A stretch of 64,000 nt of DNA from Pseudactinotalea terrae (GCF_009733845.1 NZ_WNXZ01000003.1:372001-436000), one strand, 5' to 3'. Shown: positions 23,406-32,236, counted from the stretch's first letter. The notes: generated by a model from the letters alone, not told the origin. Program-made: numbers and translations.

Positions 23406-24922
23406 TGGTTGCGGACTCGCGTCCGCGGCTCAGCTCTGTCCCGGGACCGACCTCCCGGGGCACTCTCGACGGCGCCGACGTCGTCGCACTGCTGATCGGT
23501 GCGACCGATGACGGGCTGGCCGTCCCCACCGGGCTGGATGCCGTGGTCGGTGTCGACCTCGCGGCGTTCGCCACGCAGGAGTCAGCCGGCGGTGCGGCCG
23601 CTGAGCTGACCTCCTTGTCCCTGCCGCCGATGCTCGACGGCGACGCACCCTGGGCCGGTCTGCCCGCCCGGGTGCTCCTCGCGGGCGCCGGGGACGGCCG
23701 TCCCACCGCGCTGCGCCGCACGGGCGCAGCGCTCGCGCGGGCGGCCGGGGGCAAGGACCGGCTGGTCGTCGATCTCGGCGCCTACGCCGAGGGTGTCGGG
23801 CCGCTGGTCGAAGGCTTGCTGCTGGCGTCCTACCGGCCGCCGTTCACGGGTATCGGCCCCGGTTCGGGCGCGCCGGTCGGCGAGATCGTGCTCGTCGGCG
23901 AGGTGTCGCAGGAGGCGCTCGATGCTGCTCAGGTGAGTGCGCGCGCGACGTGTCGTGCCCGCTTGCTGGCGGCCACGCCGTCGAACATCAAGAACCCGGC
24001 CTGGCTGGCCGACCAGGCGGTCGCACTCGCCCAGGAGGCCGGTGGGGCGCGTGCTGGGCTCAAGGTGACCGTGCACGACGAGCGCTGGATCGAGCGCACC
24101 GGCCTGGGCGGGCTCGCAGCGGTCGGTCGCGGGTCGGCCACGCCGCCGCGGCTCGTGGTGGTCGACTACACGCCCAAGGTCGCTGCGACGGGAGCCCCGG
24201 TGCTGCTGGTCGGCAAGGGCATCACGTACGACACCGGCGGTCTGAGCATCAAGCCCCGCGAGGCGATGGTGCCGATGAAGACAGACATGTCGGGCGCGGC
24301 GGTCGTGCTGTCGGTGGTGCTGGCGGCCGCCGAGCTACGGCTGCCGCAGCGGGTGGTGGCGCTGCTGCCGCTCGCGGAGAACGCGGTGAGCGGCTCGGCG
24401 TACCGGCCGAGCGACGTCATCCGCATGTACGACGGCTCCACGGTCGAGATCGGCAACACCGACGCCGAGGGCCGGATGGTCCTCGCCGACGCGATGGCGT
24501 GGGGGCGGGAGACGTTCTCGCCGTCGGTGCTGGTCGACGTGGCCACGCTCACCGGCGCCGCGAGCCTCGGCCTGGGCAAGCTCCACGCCGCGCTGTACGC
24601 GACGACACCGGAGCTGAGCGGTGCCCTCGTGGCTGCCGGCGACGAGGCGGGTGAGTCGCTGTGGCCGATGCCGCTGGTCGAGGAGTACCGCAGCGCCCTC
24701 GACTCGGCGATCGCCGATGTCAGCCACATCGCCACCGACCCCAAGGTCGGGGGAGGCTCCATCACCGCCGCGCTGTTCCTGCAGCGCTTCGCCGGTGACA
24801 TCCCCTGGGCCCACCTCGACATCGCCGGCCCCGGCCGCTCCGACGCCGACCGTCACGAGGTCACCAAGGGCCCCACGGGCTTCTCCGCTCGCACCCTGAT
24901 CAGCTGGCTCGCCGCGCGGTAG
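23405..24922 (+). CDS. pepA: leucyl aminopeptidase (M17 family)
   Basis: A 505-residue cytosolic aminopeptidase. The C-terminal catalytic half has VGKGITYDTGGLSIKPREAM (metal Lys and Asp), MKTDMSGAA, the family signature NTDAEGRMVLADA (with metal Asp and Glu) and LTGAASLGLG. It removes N-terminal amino acids, preferably leucine, from peptides, as a two-metal hexamer. The weakly conserved N-terminal third is the regulatory/hexamerisation domain. ATG overlaps the DUF3117 stop (TGATG). It is the last gene of this plus-strand unit and is followed by a dispersed repeat shared with a convergent gene. Confidence 0.93.
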   Translation: MVADSRPRLSSVPGPTSRGTLDGADVVALLIGATDDGLAVPTGLDAVVGVDLAAFATQESAGGAAAELTSLSLPPMLDGDAPWAGLPARVLLAGAGDGRPTALRRTGAALARAAGGKDRLVVDLGAYAEGVGPLVEGLLLASYRPPFTGIGPGSGAPVGEIVLVGEVSQEALDAAQVSARATCRARLLAATPSNIKNPAWLADQAVALAQEAGGARAGLKVTVHDERWIERTGLGGLAAVGRGSATPPRLVVVDYTPKVAATGAPVLLVGKGITYDTGGLSIKPREAMVPMKTDMSGAAVVLSVVLAAAELRLPQRVVALLPLAENAVSGSAYRPSDVIRMYDGSTVEIGNTDAEGRMVLADAMAWGRETFSPSVLVDVATLTGAASLGLGKLHAALYATTPELSGALVAAGDEAGESLWPMPLVEEYRSALDSAIADVSHIATDPKVGGGSITAALFLQRFAGDIPWAHLDIAGPGRSDADRHEVTKGPTGFSARTLISWLAAR

Positions 24923-24965
24923 CGGGCCCACGACCTCGCCGGCGCGACAGCTCCGGGGCACCCCT

Positions 24966-25022
24966 CCCTGCGGAAAGCGCTTTGGGGTACCCACGGTTCA
25001 TCTGGCGGACCGCGACGACCCC
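24966..25022 (-). repeat. dispersed repeat copy A
   Basis: Read on the minus strand, this 57-base element matches copies at 26,082 and 33,009. It begins GGGGTCGTC, continues with a GGTCCGCCA block, and ends with ACCCCAAAGCGCTTTCCGC. The centre contains the palindrome AAAGCGCTTT. It supplies the last nine codons and stop of the AbiEi/DUF559-like gene, so the repeat and gene end are fused. Confidence 0.8.
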
Positions 25023-25981
25023 AAAGGTCCCGGTGCAGGGGTGCAGCGGCGACACCGCTGGAACGATCCGGGCCATCCTCGCTGGCGCAGCACCTCGGCG
25101 AGCAGTCGGGCGGTGCGACACGGTGTGTCGAAGACCAGCCCGTACGTGATGCGCAAGGTCGCCTCCCGCGAGCGGGCCAGCTCGGCTAGGTCGCGGAACG
25201 CGTCGGCGTCGGATCGTGCGCCCGCGTGGTAGCCGCGCCCATCCAGCTCGACGATGAACCGGTACTCCGGGTACGGCACGTCCTGGCTGGTGCGGTGGCC
25301 AGTTGCCGTGCTGACCCGTTGTCGATCGGCACGCGGTAGTCCATGAGCCCTCTCGACCCGATGGAGGTACTCCCGTTCGAGCACCGAGCACGCGCCGTCG
25401 CGGAGGTCGTGGAGCAGGTCACGGATGAGGGCGCGGCCAGGGAGCCGCCTGCGCACCGCGAGCGCGTCGAGCATCTGATCGGGAGTGATCCGGCGCGAGT
25501 GCGCCACCTCGGTGAGGGCGTAGAAGGCGCCCGCGACGTCGTCGGCTGCGAGCTTCTCGGACATGTGGTCGAGGATCGCGTGCTCGGGGCGGACGCGGGC
25601 CGGTGAGCGATGCCGGCTCACCCGGGCGCTCACGTCACGCGACCGGTGCAGGACCGTCCCGGGTGGCACCTTGACCTTCCGGTCGTGCTCGATGACCAGG
25701 TGCACTTGGGCCGAGGACAGCTCGGGCAGGGCAGACGCGCAGCTGAGTGCCGCTGGCCCAGCCGCGAGGACGGGCACCCACATGCGCTGCCGCGGCGTCA
25801 GCGGCCCGGTGTGGGAGACGTAGACGCCGTCGAGCACCCGGGTGAGCTCGCGCCGTCGGATCAGGCGCTTGATGTCGTGCGGTGCGGCGCCCAGTGCGAG
25901 CAGCTGCTGCCGCGCGATGACGCCATCCTGCTGGGCCAGCAGGGCCGCGACACGATCGTCGTCGAGCGAGAAGCGAGCCAT
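24998..25981 (-). CDS. AbiEi-type antitoxin domain plus DUF559-like endonuclease fold protein
   Basis: A 327-residue protein with two parts. Residues about 1-75 form a winged-helix AbiEi-like domain (HDIKRLIRRRELTRVLDGVYV). The C-terminal third has a PD-(D/E)xK/VSR-like nuclease pattern: a Glu at SVLEREYLHRVE, then PYPEYRFIVELDGRGYHAG with the acidic strand. Such proteins are abundant and multi-copy in actinobacteria; their function is unclear, perhaps DNA binding and cleavage in defence. There is no partner toxin gene here. It converges on pepA and is bracketed by inverted copies of a dispersed repeat (24,966 on minus, 26,082 on plus), which suggests it moved in as a cassette. Confidence 0.75.
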   Translation of the reverse strand: MARFSLDDDRVAALLAQQDGVIARQQLLALGAAPHDIKRLIRRRELTRVLDGVYVSHTGPLTPRQRMWVPVLAAGPAALSCASALPELSSAQVHLVIEHDRKVKVPPGTVLHRSRDVSARVSRHRSPARVRPEHAILDHMSEKLAADDVAGAFYALTEVAHSRRITPDQMLDALAVRRRLPGRALIRDLLHDLRDGACSVLEREYLHRVERAHGLPRADRQRVSTATGHRTSQDVPYPEYRFIVELDGRGYHAGARSDADAFRDLAELARSREATLRITYGLVFDTPCRTARLLAEVLRQRGWPGSFQRCRRCTPAPGPLGSSRSAR

Positions 25982-26081
25982 GCGGCCACGATGACCTGCT
26001 CGATCCCGCGCGCGCAGGGTCGACCCGGGGGTGCTGTGGACGACGGCGCATCGGTGCGTTCCTGTGGACGACCTGGCTGCG

Positions 26082-26141
26082 GGGGTGTTCTGGGTCTACC
26101 ACCCGGGACCCTGCGCACCCCGAAGCGCTTTCCCGAGCGGG
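26082..26141 (+). repeat. dispersed repeat copy B
   Basis: A 60-base plus-strand copy. It runs from GGGGTGTTCTGGGTC through GGGACCC to GCACCCCGAAGCGCTTTCCC. It is more diverged than copies A and C but keeps the ACCCC--AGCGCTTTCC core and a GGGTC/GACCC hairpin. It lies about 100 bases upstream of the start of the AbiEi/DUF559 gene and is inverted relative to copy A. Confidence 0.7.
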
Positions 26142-26168
26142 TTGACGCGCGTACGCCGCCCATGAGTG

Positions 26169-26198
26169 TTGCCCTTGCGGGCAGACGTCGTGTAGCGT
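26169..26198 (+). promoter_or_regulatory. promoter of the sugar ABC transporter/KduID operon
   Basis: TTGCCC (26169-26174) and TAGCGT (26193-26198) are separated by 18 bases, a reasonable -35/-10 pair, directly before an inverted repeat that would overlap the transcription start. First gene ATG is at 26253. Confidence 0.5.
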
Positions 26199-26199
26199 C

Positions 26200-26230
26200 T
26201 CATTCATCGAATCAGGGTCCCGATGAATGA
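26200..26230. promoter_or_regulatory. perfect 10-bp inverted repeat, operator candidate
   Basis: TCATTCATCG (26200-26209) and CGATGAATGA (26221-26230) are perfect reverse complements with an 11-base spacer. Placed just downstream of the -10 box and upstream of the binding-protein gene, it is well suited as a repressor operator. The IclR-family regulator encoded within the operon is the natural candidate to bind it. Confidence 0.65.
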
Positions 26231-26252
26231 CACACGACAAGGGAGTCGTCGT

Positions 26253-27596
26253 ATGACACTGCTTCATCCGCCGCCGTCGCGGCGCGCCTTCCTCGGCCTG
26301 GGTGCGGGCGCGCTCGGCGCCGCAGCCCTCGGGGCATGCGGTGCACCTGATCTGTCGGCCGTCGACCTGCCTGAGGTGCAGGACGTGTACGACGGGCCGC
26401 CGCTGACGCTCACGTTCTGGAACGGTCTCACCGGTGGCGATGGCGGCATCATGCGCGACCTGCTCCTGGAGTTCGGGCAGGCCCACCCCAACATCACGGT
26501 GCAGATGTTCGCCATGCCGTGGTCGTCCTTCTACCAGAAGTTCCCCGCAGCGGTGGTGAGCGGTCTGGCACCCGACCTCGGCCTGATGCAGAACTTCCAC
26601 GTGGCGACGAACGCCGCGCGCGGTGTGATCGTCTCGCTCGACGAGGTGGCCGACCGCATCGGGCTGACCGAGGATCAGTTCGCGACGACGGTCTGGCGGT
26701 CCGGGATCGTCGACGACGCGCGGTACTCCATCCCGCTCGACGTCTGGCCGGACAGCCTCTTCTACAACAAGCGGGTGCTGGCCGATGCCGGGCTCGACCC
26801 CGAGGAACCGCCCCGCGATCGCGCGAGCTACGAGGCGGCGCTCGAGACCCTCGCCGCGCAGGGCATCGCCGGGCACTGGCTGCCCGCCGTCGACCCCCAG
26901 GGGGTCGGGCGCGGCTTCGACAGCCTGCAGTGGCAGATGGGCGGCGAGCTCTACGACGAGGCGGGCAGCCGGGCGCTCTTCAACGGACCCGCCGGAGTCG
27001 AGGCGCTCACCTGGCAGCTCGACCTGATCCGCGCCGGGCACAGCAAGCAGAACGTCAACGGCGGCGATGCCAACGTCGCCTTCAAGAATGATCTGAACGC
27101 GTTTCTCTGGGGCGGCCCGGGAGCTCTCATCAACGACCTCAGCTCGGTCGAGGACCTCGACTGGGGAGTCGTGCCGCTCCCTCGCATCGGCGACCGGCCC
27201 GCCTCGTTCTCCGGCTCGCACCAGTTCGTGATCATGCGACAGCGCACCTTCGACCCGGATCGGCTCGCGGCGACCTACACATTCCTGTCCTGGATCAGCG
27301 CGAACTCGATCGGCTGGGCGGGCGCGGGACCGGTGCCGGCACGGCGGGACGTCGTCGAGAGCGCGGAGTTCGCCGAGCTGCAGGCGCAGTCGGCGGTCGC
27401 CGAGGCGCTGCCCGACGTGCGCTTCTACCCCCTGGTGCCCGGCATCTTCGAGGTCCAGTCCACCATCTTGTACCCGGCGATCAGCGACGTGCTGCTCGGG
27501 CACGCGGACCCGCAGGAGGCCCTGGACGAGGCCGCCGCGCGGGCCGCGTACCTGCTCGAGGAGAACCGGCAGAAGTACGCGGAGGCGCGATCATGA
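26253..27596 (+). CDS. ABC transporter sugar-binding lipoprotein (family 1 extracellular)
   Basis: A 447-residue extracellular solute-binding lipoprotein. The N terminus has a twin-arginine pair (RRAFLGLG, residues 10-17) and a lipobox LGAC with the lipidated Cys at 29, so export by the Tat route is possible. Mature features LTFWNGLTGGDGGIMRDLLLEFGQAHPNI- and DVWPDSLFYNKRVL-type segments are typical of carbohydrate importers. The ATG at 26253 has GGGAG 7 bases upstream; an earlier ATG at 26223 lies inside the operator and is rejected. First gene of a seven-gene operon with two permeases, an IclR regulator and KduI/KduD. No ATPase gene is nearby, so a shared MsiK-like ATPase is probably used. 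Confidence 0.9.
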   Translation: MTLLHPPPSRRAFLGLGAGALGAAALGACGAPDLSAVDLPEVQDVYDGPPLTLTFWNGLTGGDGGIMRDLLLEFGQAHPNITVQMFAMPWSSFYQKFPAAVVSGLAPDLGLMQNFHVATNAARGVIVSLDEVADRIGLTEDQFATTVWRSGIVDDARYSIPLDVWPDSLFYNKRVLADAGLDPEEPPRDRASYEAALETLAAQGIAGHWLPAVDPQGVGRGFDSLQWQMGGELYDEAGSRALFNGPAGVEALTWQLDLIRAGHSKQNVNGGDANVAFKNDLNAFLWGGPGALINDLSSVEDLDWGVVPLPRIGDRPASFSGSHQFVIMRQRTFDPDRLAATYTFLSWISANSIGWAGAGPVPARRDVVESAEFAELQAQSAVAEALPDVRFYPLVPGIFEVQSTILYPAISDVLLGHADPQEALDEAAARAAYLLEENRQKYAEARS

Positions 27597-28558
27597 CAAC
27601 TGCCGAGCTGGCCAGCCCCGCCGTCCGCGAGAACCAGGGACCAGAGCGCACCACGCCGCGCACGCGCTCGGCACGCCACGGCAGCCGGTACGCGCCGTAC
27701 CTGTTCCTGGCCCCGTTCATGCTCATCTTCGGTGTCTTCGTGCTGGCGCCCGCCGCGTACGGCATCTGGATCAGCCTGCACAACTGGGACTTCTTCCTGC
27801 CGTCGCGACCGTGGGTCGGGCTCGGCAACTACATCGAGCTCTTCGATCCCACGGCGCTCGTGGCGGTGCAGTTCTGGGAGTCGATGCGAGCGACCGGGCT
27901 GTTCGTGCTGTTCTCCGTGCCGTTCCTCGTGGTGATCCCGCTCGGTCTCGCCCTGATGCTCAACCGCACCTTCCCCGGGCGGACGTTCTTCCGCGCGGTC
28001 TACTTCGCGCCGTACGTGCTCGGGGTCAGCGTGATCGGTGTGCTGTGGCAGTACCTGCTGAACGCGAACGCCGGCCTGATCAACTATCACCTCGCCCAAC
28101 TCGGCATCGCCGAGGCGATCCCCTGGCTGACCGCCACCCCATGGGTGTGGGTCACGCTCGTGGGCGTCACCGTCTGGTGGACGCTCGGGTTCAACGCCGT
28201 CGTCTACCTCGCTGGCCTGCAGGGCATCGACAGCACGCTCTACGAGGCCGCCCGCATGGACGGCGCCGGCAAGCGGCACGAGTTCTGGCACGTCACGCTG
28301 CCGGGGCTGCGGCCGGTGCTGCTGTTCGTCGTCACCATCACGATCCTGGCGTCGGCGAACGTGTTCGGCCAGGCCTACCTGCTGACGGGTGGGGCGCCGA
28401 GCAACGAGACGAGGACCGCGATCATGTACATCGCCCAGACCGGCTTCGAGCAGTTCCGGATCGGCAAGGCGTCGGCGATGAGCTACATCCTCGCGCTGCT
28501 GCTGATCGGCGTCAGCACGCTCAACTTCCTGCTGTTCCGCCGTCAGGAGAGGAACTGA
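27593..28558 (+). CDS. ABC sugar transporter permease (MalF type)
   Basis: A 321-residue inner-membrane permease with about six transmembrane helices (first at PYLFLAPFMLIFGVFVLAPAA). The EAA loop contacting the ATPase reads YEAARMDGAGKRHEFWHVTLPGL near residue 220. The cytoplasmic N terminus is rich in charged residues. It forms the import channel with the permease encoded next. ATGA overlap with the binding-protein gene. Confidence 0.93.
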   Translation: MTTAELASPAVRENQGPERTTPRTRSARHGSRYAPYLFLAPFMLIFGVFVLAPAAYGIWISLHNWDFFLPSRPWVGLGNYIELFDPTALVAVQFWESMRATGLFVLFSVPFLVVIPLGLALMLNRTFPGRTFFRAVYFAPYVLGVSVIGVLWQYLLNANAGLINYHLAQLGIAEAIPWLTATPWVWVTLVGVTVWWTLGFNAVVYLAGLQGIDSTLYEAARMDGAGKRHEFWHVTLPGLRPVLLFVVTITILASANVFGQAYLLTGGAPSNETRTAIMYIAQTGFEQFRIGKASAMSYILALLLIGVSTLNFLLFRRQERN

Positions 28559-28559
28559 C

Positions 28560-29456
28560 ATGGCCGTCCCGACAACTGCTCCGAGGCCGGCGCCGCCGGC
28601 ACGTCCGGTCGCGAGCACGGGCAGGCGGCGCAGCCGTGCGTGGGCGCGGGTGCCGTTCTACGCGGTGCTGCTCGCGCTGTCCGTCGCGTTCTTCGCACCG
28701 ATCCTGTGGATGATCTCGACCTCCTTCAAGACGGCAGGGGATGCGACCGCGCTCCCGCCGCAGTGGATCCCGCCGACCTGGTCGACCGAGGGCTACCAGA
28801 CCCTGCTCACCGACCCGCAGGTGCCGGTGCTGCGATGGCTGGCGAACTCGTTGCTCGCGGGAGTCGGGCACACGCTGCTGGTGCTGCTGACGGCGGCGCT
28901 GGCCGCCTACGCACTGGCGCGCATGAACTTCCGCGGCAAGAACCTGGCGTTCGCGCTCATCGTCAGCACGCTGTTCGTCCCCGGCTTCGTGTTCCTGATG
29001 CCGAACTACCTGATCGTCGACGCCCTGGACTGGCTCGACAGCGTGTGGGCGCTGATCGTCCCGAGCGCGGCGTCGGCGTTCGGTGTGTTCTTCCTGCGGC
29101 AGTTCTTCCTGTCGCTGCCGCGCGAGCTGGAAGAGGCAGCTCTCCTCGACGGCGCGAACCGCTGGCAGATCTTCCGTCGGGTGGTGGTGCCGCTGTCGCT
29201 CGCGCCGCTGTCGACCCTCGCCGTGCTGTCGTTCCTGGCCAGCTGGAACGACTTCCTGTGGCCGCTCTATGTCCTGTTCAACCCGGAGAATCTGACGCTC
29301 CCGGCGGGTCTGGCCACGCTCCGCAACGCCTACGGGACCGACTTCCCGGCCGTGATGGCGGGAGCGGTGCTCGCGAGCCTGCCGGTGCTGGTGATCTACG
29401 CCGTCGCACAGCGGTACATCATCGCCGGTGTCTCCAGGTCCGGTCTGAAGGGGTGA
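28560..29456 (+). CDS. ABC sugar transporter permease (MalG type)
   Basis: A 298-residue permease with six transmembrane helices, starting with VPFYAVLLALSVAFFAPILWMI. The EAA motif is EEAALLDGANRWQIFRRVVVPLS near residue 197, followed by the SFLASWNDFLWPL helix common to MalG-type proteins. Pairs with the MalF-type subunit; one base separates the two genes. The sugar imported is likely an unsaturated or saturated uronate oligomer, judging from the KduI/KduD genes downstream. Confidence 0.93.
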   Translation: MAVPTTAPRPAPPARPVASTGRRRSRAWARVPFYAVLLALSVAFFAPILWMISTSFKTAGDATALPPQWIPPTWSTEGYQTLLTDPQVPVLRWLANSLLAGVGHTLLVLLTAALAAYALARMNFRGKNLAFALIVSTLFVPGFVFLMPNYLIVDALDWLDSVWALIVPSAASAFGVFFLRQFFLSLPRELEEAALLDGANRWQIFRRVVVPLSLAPLSTLAVLSFLASWNDFLWPLYVLFNPENLTLPAGLATLRNAYGTDFPAVMAGAVLASLPVLVIYAVAQRYIIAGVSRSGLKG

Positions 29457-29506
29457 GCGCCATCCCTGCGGCGCCCGAGCTACCGGCATCCACGAGGATG
29501 TCGGAC

Positions 29507-30283
29507 ATGAGCCCACGCACCAGTGCTGCCGACGAGTCGACCTCCGGCACCCTCGCCCGCGGCCTGACCATCCTGGAGTTCGTCGCCGAGCAGGGCAGGG
29601 TCGGCGTGGCCGAGATCGCCACCGAGCTCGGCATCTCGCGCAGCGCTGCCTATCGCCTGGTCACCCAGCTCCGCGATCGGGGGTTCCTCTCCGAGTCCTC
29701 CGACGGCGGCGGTGTGCGGCTCGGTGGGGCCGCCGTCCGGCTGGGGCTGCAGGCGCTGGGCGGCGTGGACCTGTTCCACCTCGCTGCAGGCCGGCTGGCA
29801 GCACTGGTCGAGCAGGTCCGCGAGACGGCGTTCCTCGCGACCGTGGACTCCGACGAGGTGGTCTACGTGCTGCAGGAGGTCGGACCGAACGCCGTCACGA
29901 TGACGGCGAAACCCGGCAGCCGGCGCCCGGTCTACGGCACCGCGCTCGGGAAGGCCTATCTCGCGGCGCTGCCCACCGCTGAGCGCGAGGCCGTGATCGC
30001 CGGCCTCGACCTACGCCCGGTGACCGCGTCGACCATCACGGACCTCGAGTCGCTGCGCCGCGAGCTCGACGCCACGGCAGCGCGCGGCTACGCGATCGAC
30101 GACGGCGAGCTCGAGCCCGAGGTCCGCTGCATCGCTGCCGCGGTTCGCGACCACCGCGGCACGCCGATCGCCTCGGTCAGCGTGGGTGGACCGGTCGATC
30201 GGATCCTCACCAAGGAGGAGGGCATCGTCACCGCCGTCCTCGCCACCGTGGCCGCGCTCAGCCGCGACCTCGGATCGTCATGA
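29507..30283 (+). CDS. IclR-family transcriptional regulator
   Basis: A 258-residue regulator. The N-terminal winged helix-turn-helix covers about residues 12-75 (LARGLTILEFVAEQGRVGVAEIATELGISRSAAYRLV) and the C-terminal IclR effector domain shows YGTALGKAYLA and the ELEPEVRCIAAAVRD block with the conserved ligand-site Cys. ATG 29507 is preceded by GAGGA at good spacing; in-frame GTG 29453 (overlapping the permease stop) and ATG 29498 are alternatives. Being within the operon it would be autoregulated; it probably binds the inverted repeat at 26,200 and responds to a uronate catabolite such as KDG or an unsaturated uronate. Confidence 0.9.
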   Translation: MSPRTSAADESTSGTLARGLTILEFVAEQGRVGVAEIATELGISRSAAYRLVTQLRDRGFLSESSDGGGVRLGGAAVRLGLQALGGVDLFHLAAGRLAALVEQVRETAFLATVDSDEVVYVLQEVGPNAVTMTAKPGSRRPVYGTALGKAYLAALPTAEREAVIAGLDLRPVTASTITDLESLRRELDATAARGYAIDDGELEPEVRCIAAAVRDHRGTPIASVSVGGPVDRILTKEEGIVTAVLATVAALSRDLGSS

Positions 30284-31407
30284 CCCACCCAGGAACGGAG
30301 TCCCGCTTGTCATCGCTCGCCGACCATCGCATCCACCAGGTCGAGCCGCTCTCGGTCCGCACCCGCTACCCGCGGGTGGTGGGCCGCAACGCAAGGCTCG
30401 GCAGCCACGGATCCGGCTTCGAGAGCACGGCGGTCCGGGTCGTGACCGACCAGGGTGCCACCGGCTGGGGGGTGGTCGAGGGGCCGCTGGCCGGCGCCGA
30501 GACCGTGGTCGGCCGCCCGCTGCTGGACGTCTTCGACCCCGCGACCGGCGTGACCGCCGCGGAGGCGCTGCCGCTCGACTTCGCCCTGCACGACCTCGCG
30601 GCGACGATCGCGGACGTACCCGTGGCCACGCTGCTGGGAGGCGCCGGCGAGCGTTCGGTCACGTGCTACTCGGGCGCGATCTACTTCGACGACCTCGACC
30701 CCGAGGACACGCCGCGCGGCATCGCCGCCGTGCTCGTGAACTGCGCGGCCGACTGGGCGGCCGGGTACCGGGCGTTCAAGCTCAAGATCGGCCGCGGCAA
30801 CCGCTGGATGGAGGCCGAGGCAGGCTTCGCTCGCGACATCGAGGTGACGCGCGCGGTGCGCGAGGCGTATCCGGATGCCCGCATCCTGGTGGACGCCAAC
30901 AACGGCTTCTCGCCCGCCCAGACCGTGCGGTTCCTCCAGCACGTCGCGGACTGCGACCTGTTCTGGGTGGAGGAGCCGTTCCAGGAGGAGGAGGGCGGGC
31001 TGCGGGTGCTCCGCGAGCATCTCGTGTCCTCGGGCAGCCGCACGCTCATCGCCGACGGCGAGTACCAGCCGGACGAAGCGCAGCTGCTCGAGCTCGCGTC
31101 CGCCGGCTTGATCGACGTCATGCTCATGGACGTGGTCTCGTACGGCCTGACGGCGTGGCGCCGGATCATGCCGGTCCTCGCGGATCTCGGGGTGGCTGCC
31201 TCCCCGCATGCCTGGGGCATGCCGCTGAAGACGTTGTACGCCGCGCAGATGGCCGCCGGGCTCGGCAACGTGCTCACCGTGGAGGGCGTGCCCGGCACGA
31301 CGGACGCGGTCGAGGCCACGGGCTACGTCCTCGAGGACGGCGTCATCACGGTGCCCGACCAGCCGGGCTTCGCCCTCCCGATCACGACGCCCGCCAGCCT
31401 GACCTGA
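30280..31407 (+). CDS. enolase superfamily sugar-acid dehydratase/racemase-like
   Basis: A 375-residue mandelate racemase/muconate lactonizing enzyme-like protein. The barrel shows FKLKIGRG (KxK base, near residue 166), VDANNGF (first metal Asp near 205), WVEEPFQEE (second ligand Glu near 231), the third acidic ligand in ADGEYQ (near 258) and SPHAWGMPL (His near 308), the usual ligand and general-base set for an acid-sugar dehydratase or related enzyme. It is encoded between the IclR gene (ATGA overlap) and kduI, so it probably acts on an aldonate, aldarate or uronate entering the same route. Substrate class cannot be fixed from sequence. Confidence 0.85.
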   Translation: MTHPGTESRLSSLADHRIHQVEPLSVRTRYPRVVGRNARLGSHGSGFESTAVRVVTDQGATGWGVVEGPLAGAETVVGRPLLDVFDPATGVTAAEALPLDFALHDLAATIADVPVATLLGGAGERSVTCYSGAIYFDDLDPEDTPRGIAAVLVNCAADWAAGYRAFKLKIGRGNRWMEAEAGFARDIEVTRAVREAYPDARILVDANNGFSPAQTVRFLQHVADCDLFWVEEPFQEEEGGLRVLREHLVSSGSRTLIADGEYQPDEAQLLELASAGLIDVMLMDVVSYGLTAWRRIMPVLADLGVAASPHAWGMPLKTLYAAQMAAGLGNVLTVEGVPGTTDAVEATGYVLEDGVITVPDQPGFALPITTPASLT

Positions 31408-31417
31408 GGAGCTCACC

Positions 31418-32236
31418 ATGGACATCCGACACTCGACGCACCCCGACGACGTCGCCCACCTGGACGCCGAGGCCCTCCGATGCCGTTTCCTCGTGGAGGA
31501 GCTGTTCGCCGACGGCGCCGTACGGCTGGTCCTCACCCACGACGACCGCATGGTGATCGGCGGCGCCGTCCCCGCCGGGTCACCGCTGCCGCTCGAGCCC
31601 CCGGCCGAGCTCCGCACCGAGACGTTCTGCGCCCGCCGTGAGCTGGTCGTCGTCAACGTGGCGGCCGCGGCCGGCACCGTCACCGTCGACGAGGTGGTCT
31701 ACGAGCTCGGCGAGCACGACATGCTCTACGTCGGCGTGGGATCCGGCTCGGTCACGTTCGGTGGCGCCGGGCGCTTCTACCTCGTGTCGGCACCCGCAGG
31801 CGCGCGGCATCCCACCACGCCCGCGCCCGCGGCCGAGGCCGAGACGCTGCACCTCGGCGACCCCGCCGCCGCCAACGTCCGCGAGCTGCGCCGGTACGTG
31901 CACGCCGGAGGCGTCGCCTCCGAGCGCCTCGTCGTCGGTCTCACCACCCTCGCCCCGGGGAGCGTGTGGAACACCATGCCGCCGCACCTGCACGACCGCC
32001 GGACCGAGGTCTACCTCTACACCGGTCTGGAGCCCGAGGCGCGCGTCATGCACTTCTGCGGCCGCCCCTCAGACCTCCGCACGCTCGTCGTCTCGGACGG
32101 TCAGGCCGTGATCAGCCCACCGTGGTCGATGCACTCCGGCGCGGGCACCAGCGCCTACTCGTTCGTCTGGGCGATGGCCGGTGAGAACCAGTCGTTCGAG
32201 GACATGGACGCGGTCGGCGTCGCGGATCTGAGGTGA
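31418..32236 (+). CDS. kduI: 5-dehydro-4-deoxy-D-glucuronate isomerase
   Basis: A 272-residue KduI. It isomerises 5-keto-4-deoxyuronate from unsaturated galacturonate or glucuronate to 2,5-diketo-3-deoxygluconate. Zinc cupin motifs are PPHLHDRRTEVYLYTG (near residues 187-203) and ISPPWSMHSGAGTSAYSFVWAMAGEN near the C terminus; the ending DMDAVGVADLR is typical of the family. ATG is preceded by GAGGAG at ideal spacing. kduD follows with a 4-base overlap. Length agrees with the family (about 278). Confidence 0.94.
   Translation: MDIRHSTHPDDVAHLDAEALRCRFLVEELFADGAVRLVLTHDDRMVIGGAVPAGSPLPLEPPAELRTETFCARRELVVVNVAAAAGTVTVDEVVYELGEHDMLYVGVGSGSVTFGGAGRFYLVSAPAGARHPTTPAPAAEAETLHLGDPAAANVRELRRYVHAGGVASERLVVGLTTLAPGSVWNTMPPHLHDRRTEVYLYTGLEPEARVMHFCGRPSDLRTLVVSDGQAVISPPWSMHSGAGTSAYSFVWAMAGENQSFEDMDAVGVADLR

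Noticed and set aside
24972-24981. The AAAGCGCTTT palindrome as a LacI-family operator for a nearby gene
   Set aside because: It is embedded in a longer repeated element found in three gaps, two of them between convergent genes without promoters, so a generic repeat explains it better.
26223-26252. ATG at 26223 as start of the sugar-binding lipoprotein
   Set aside because: It lies inside the operator palindrome, has no ribosome binding site, and would put ten polar residues before the lipoprotein signal; ATG 26253 has GGGAG at the right distance.
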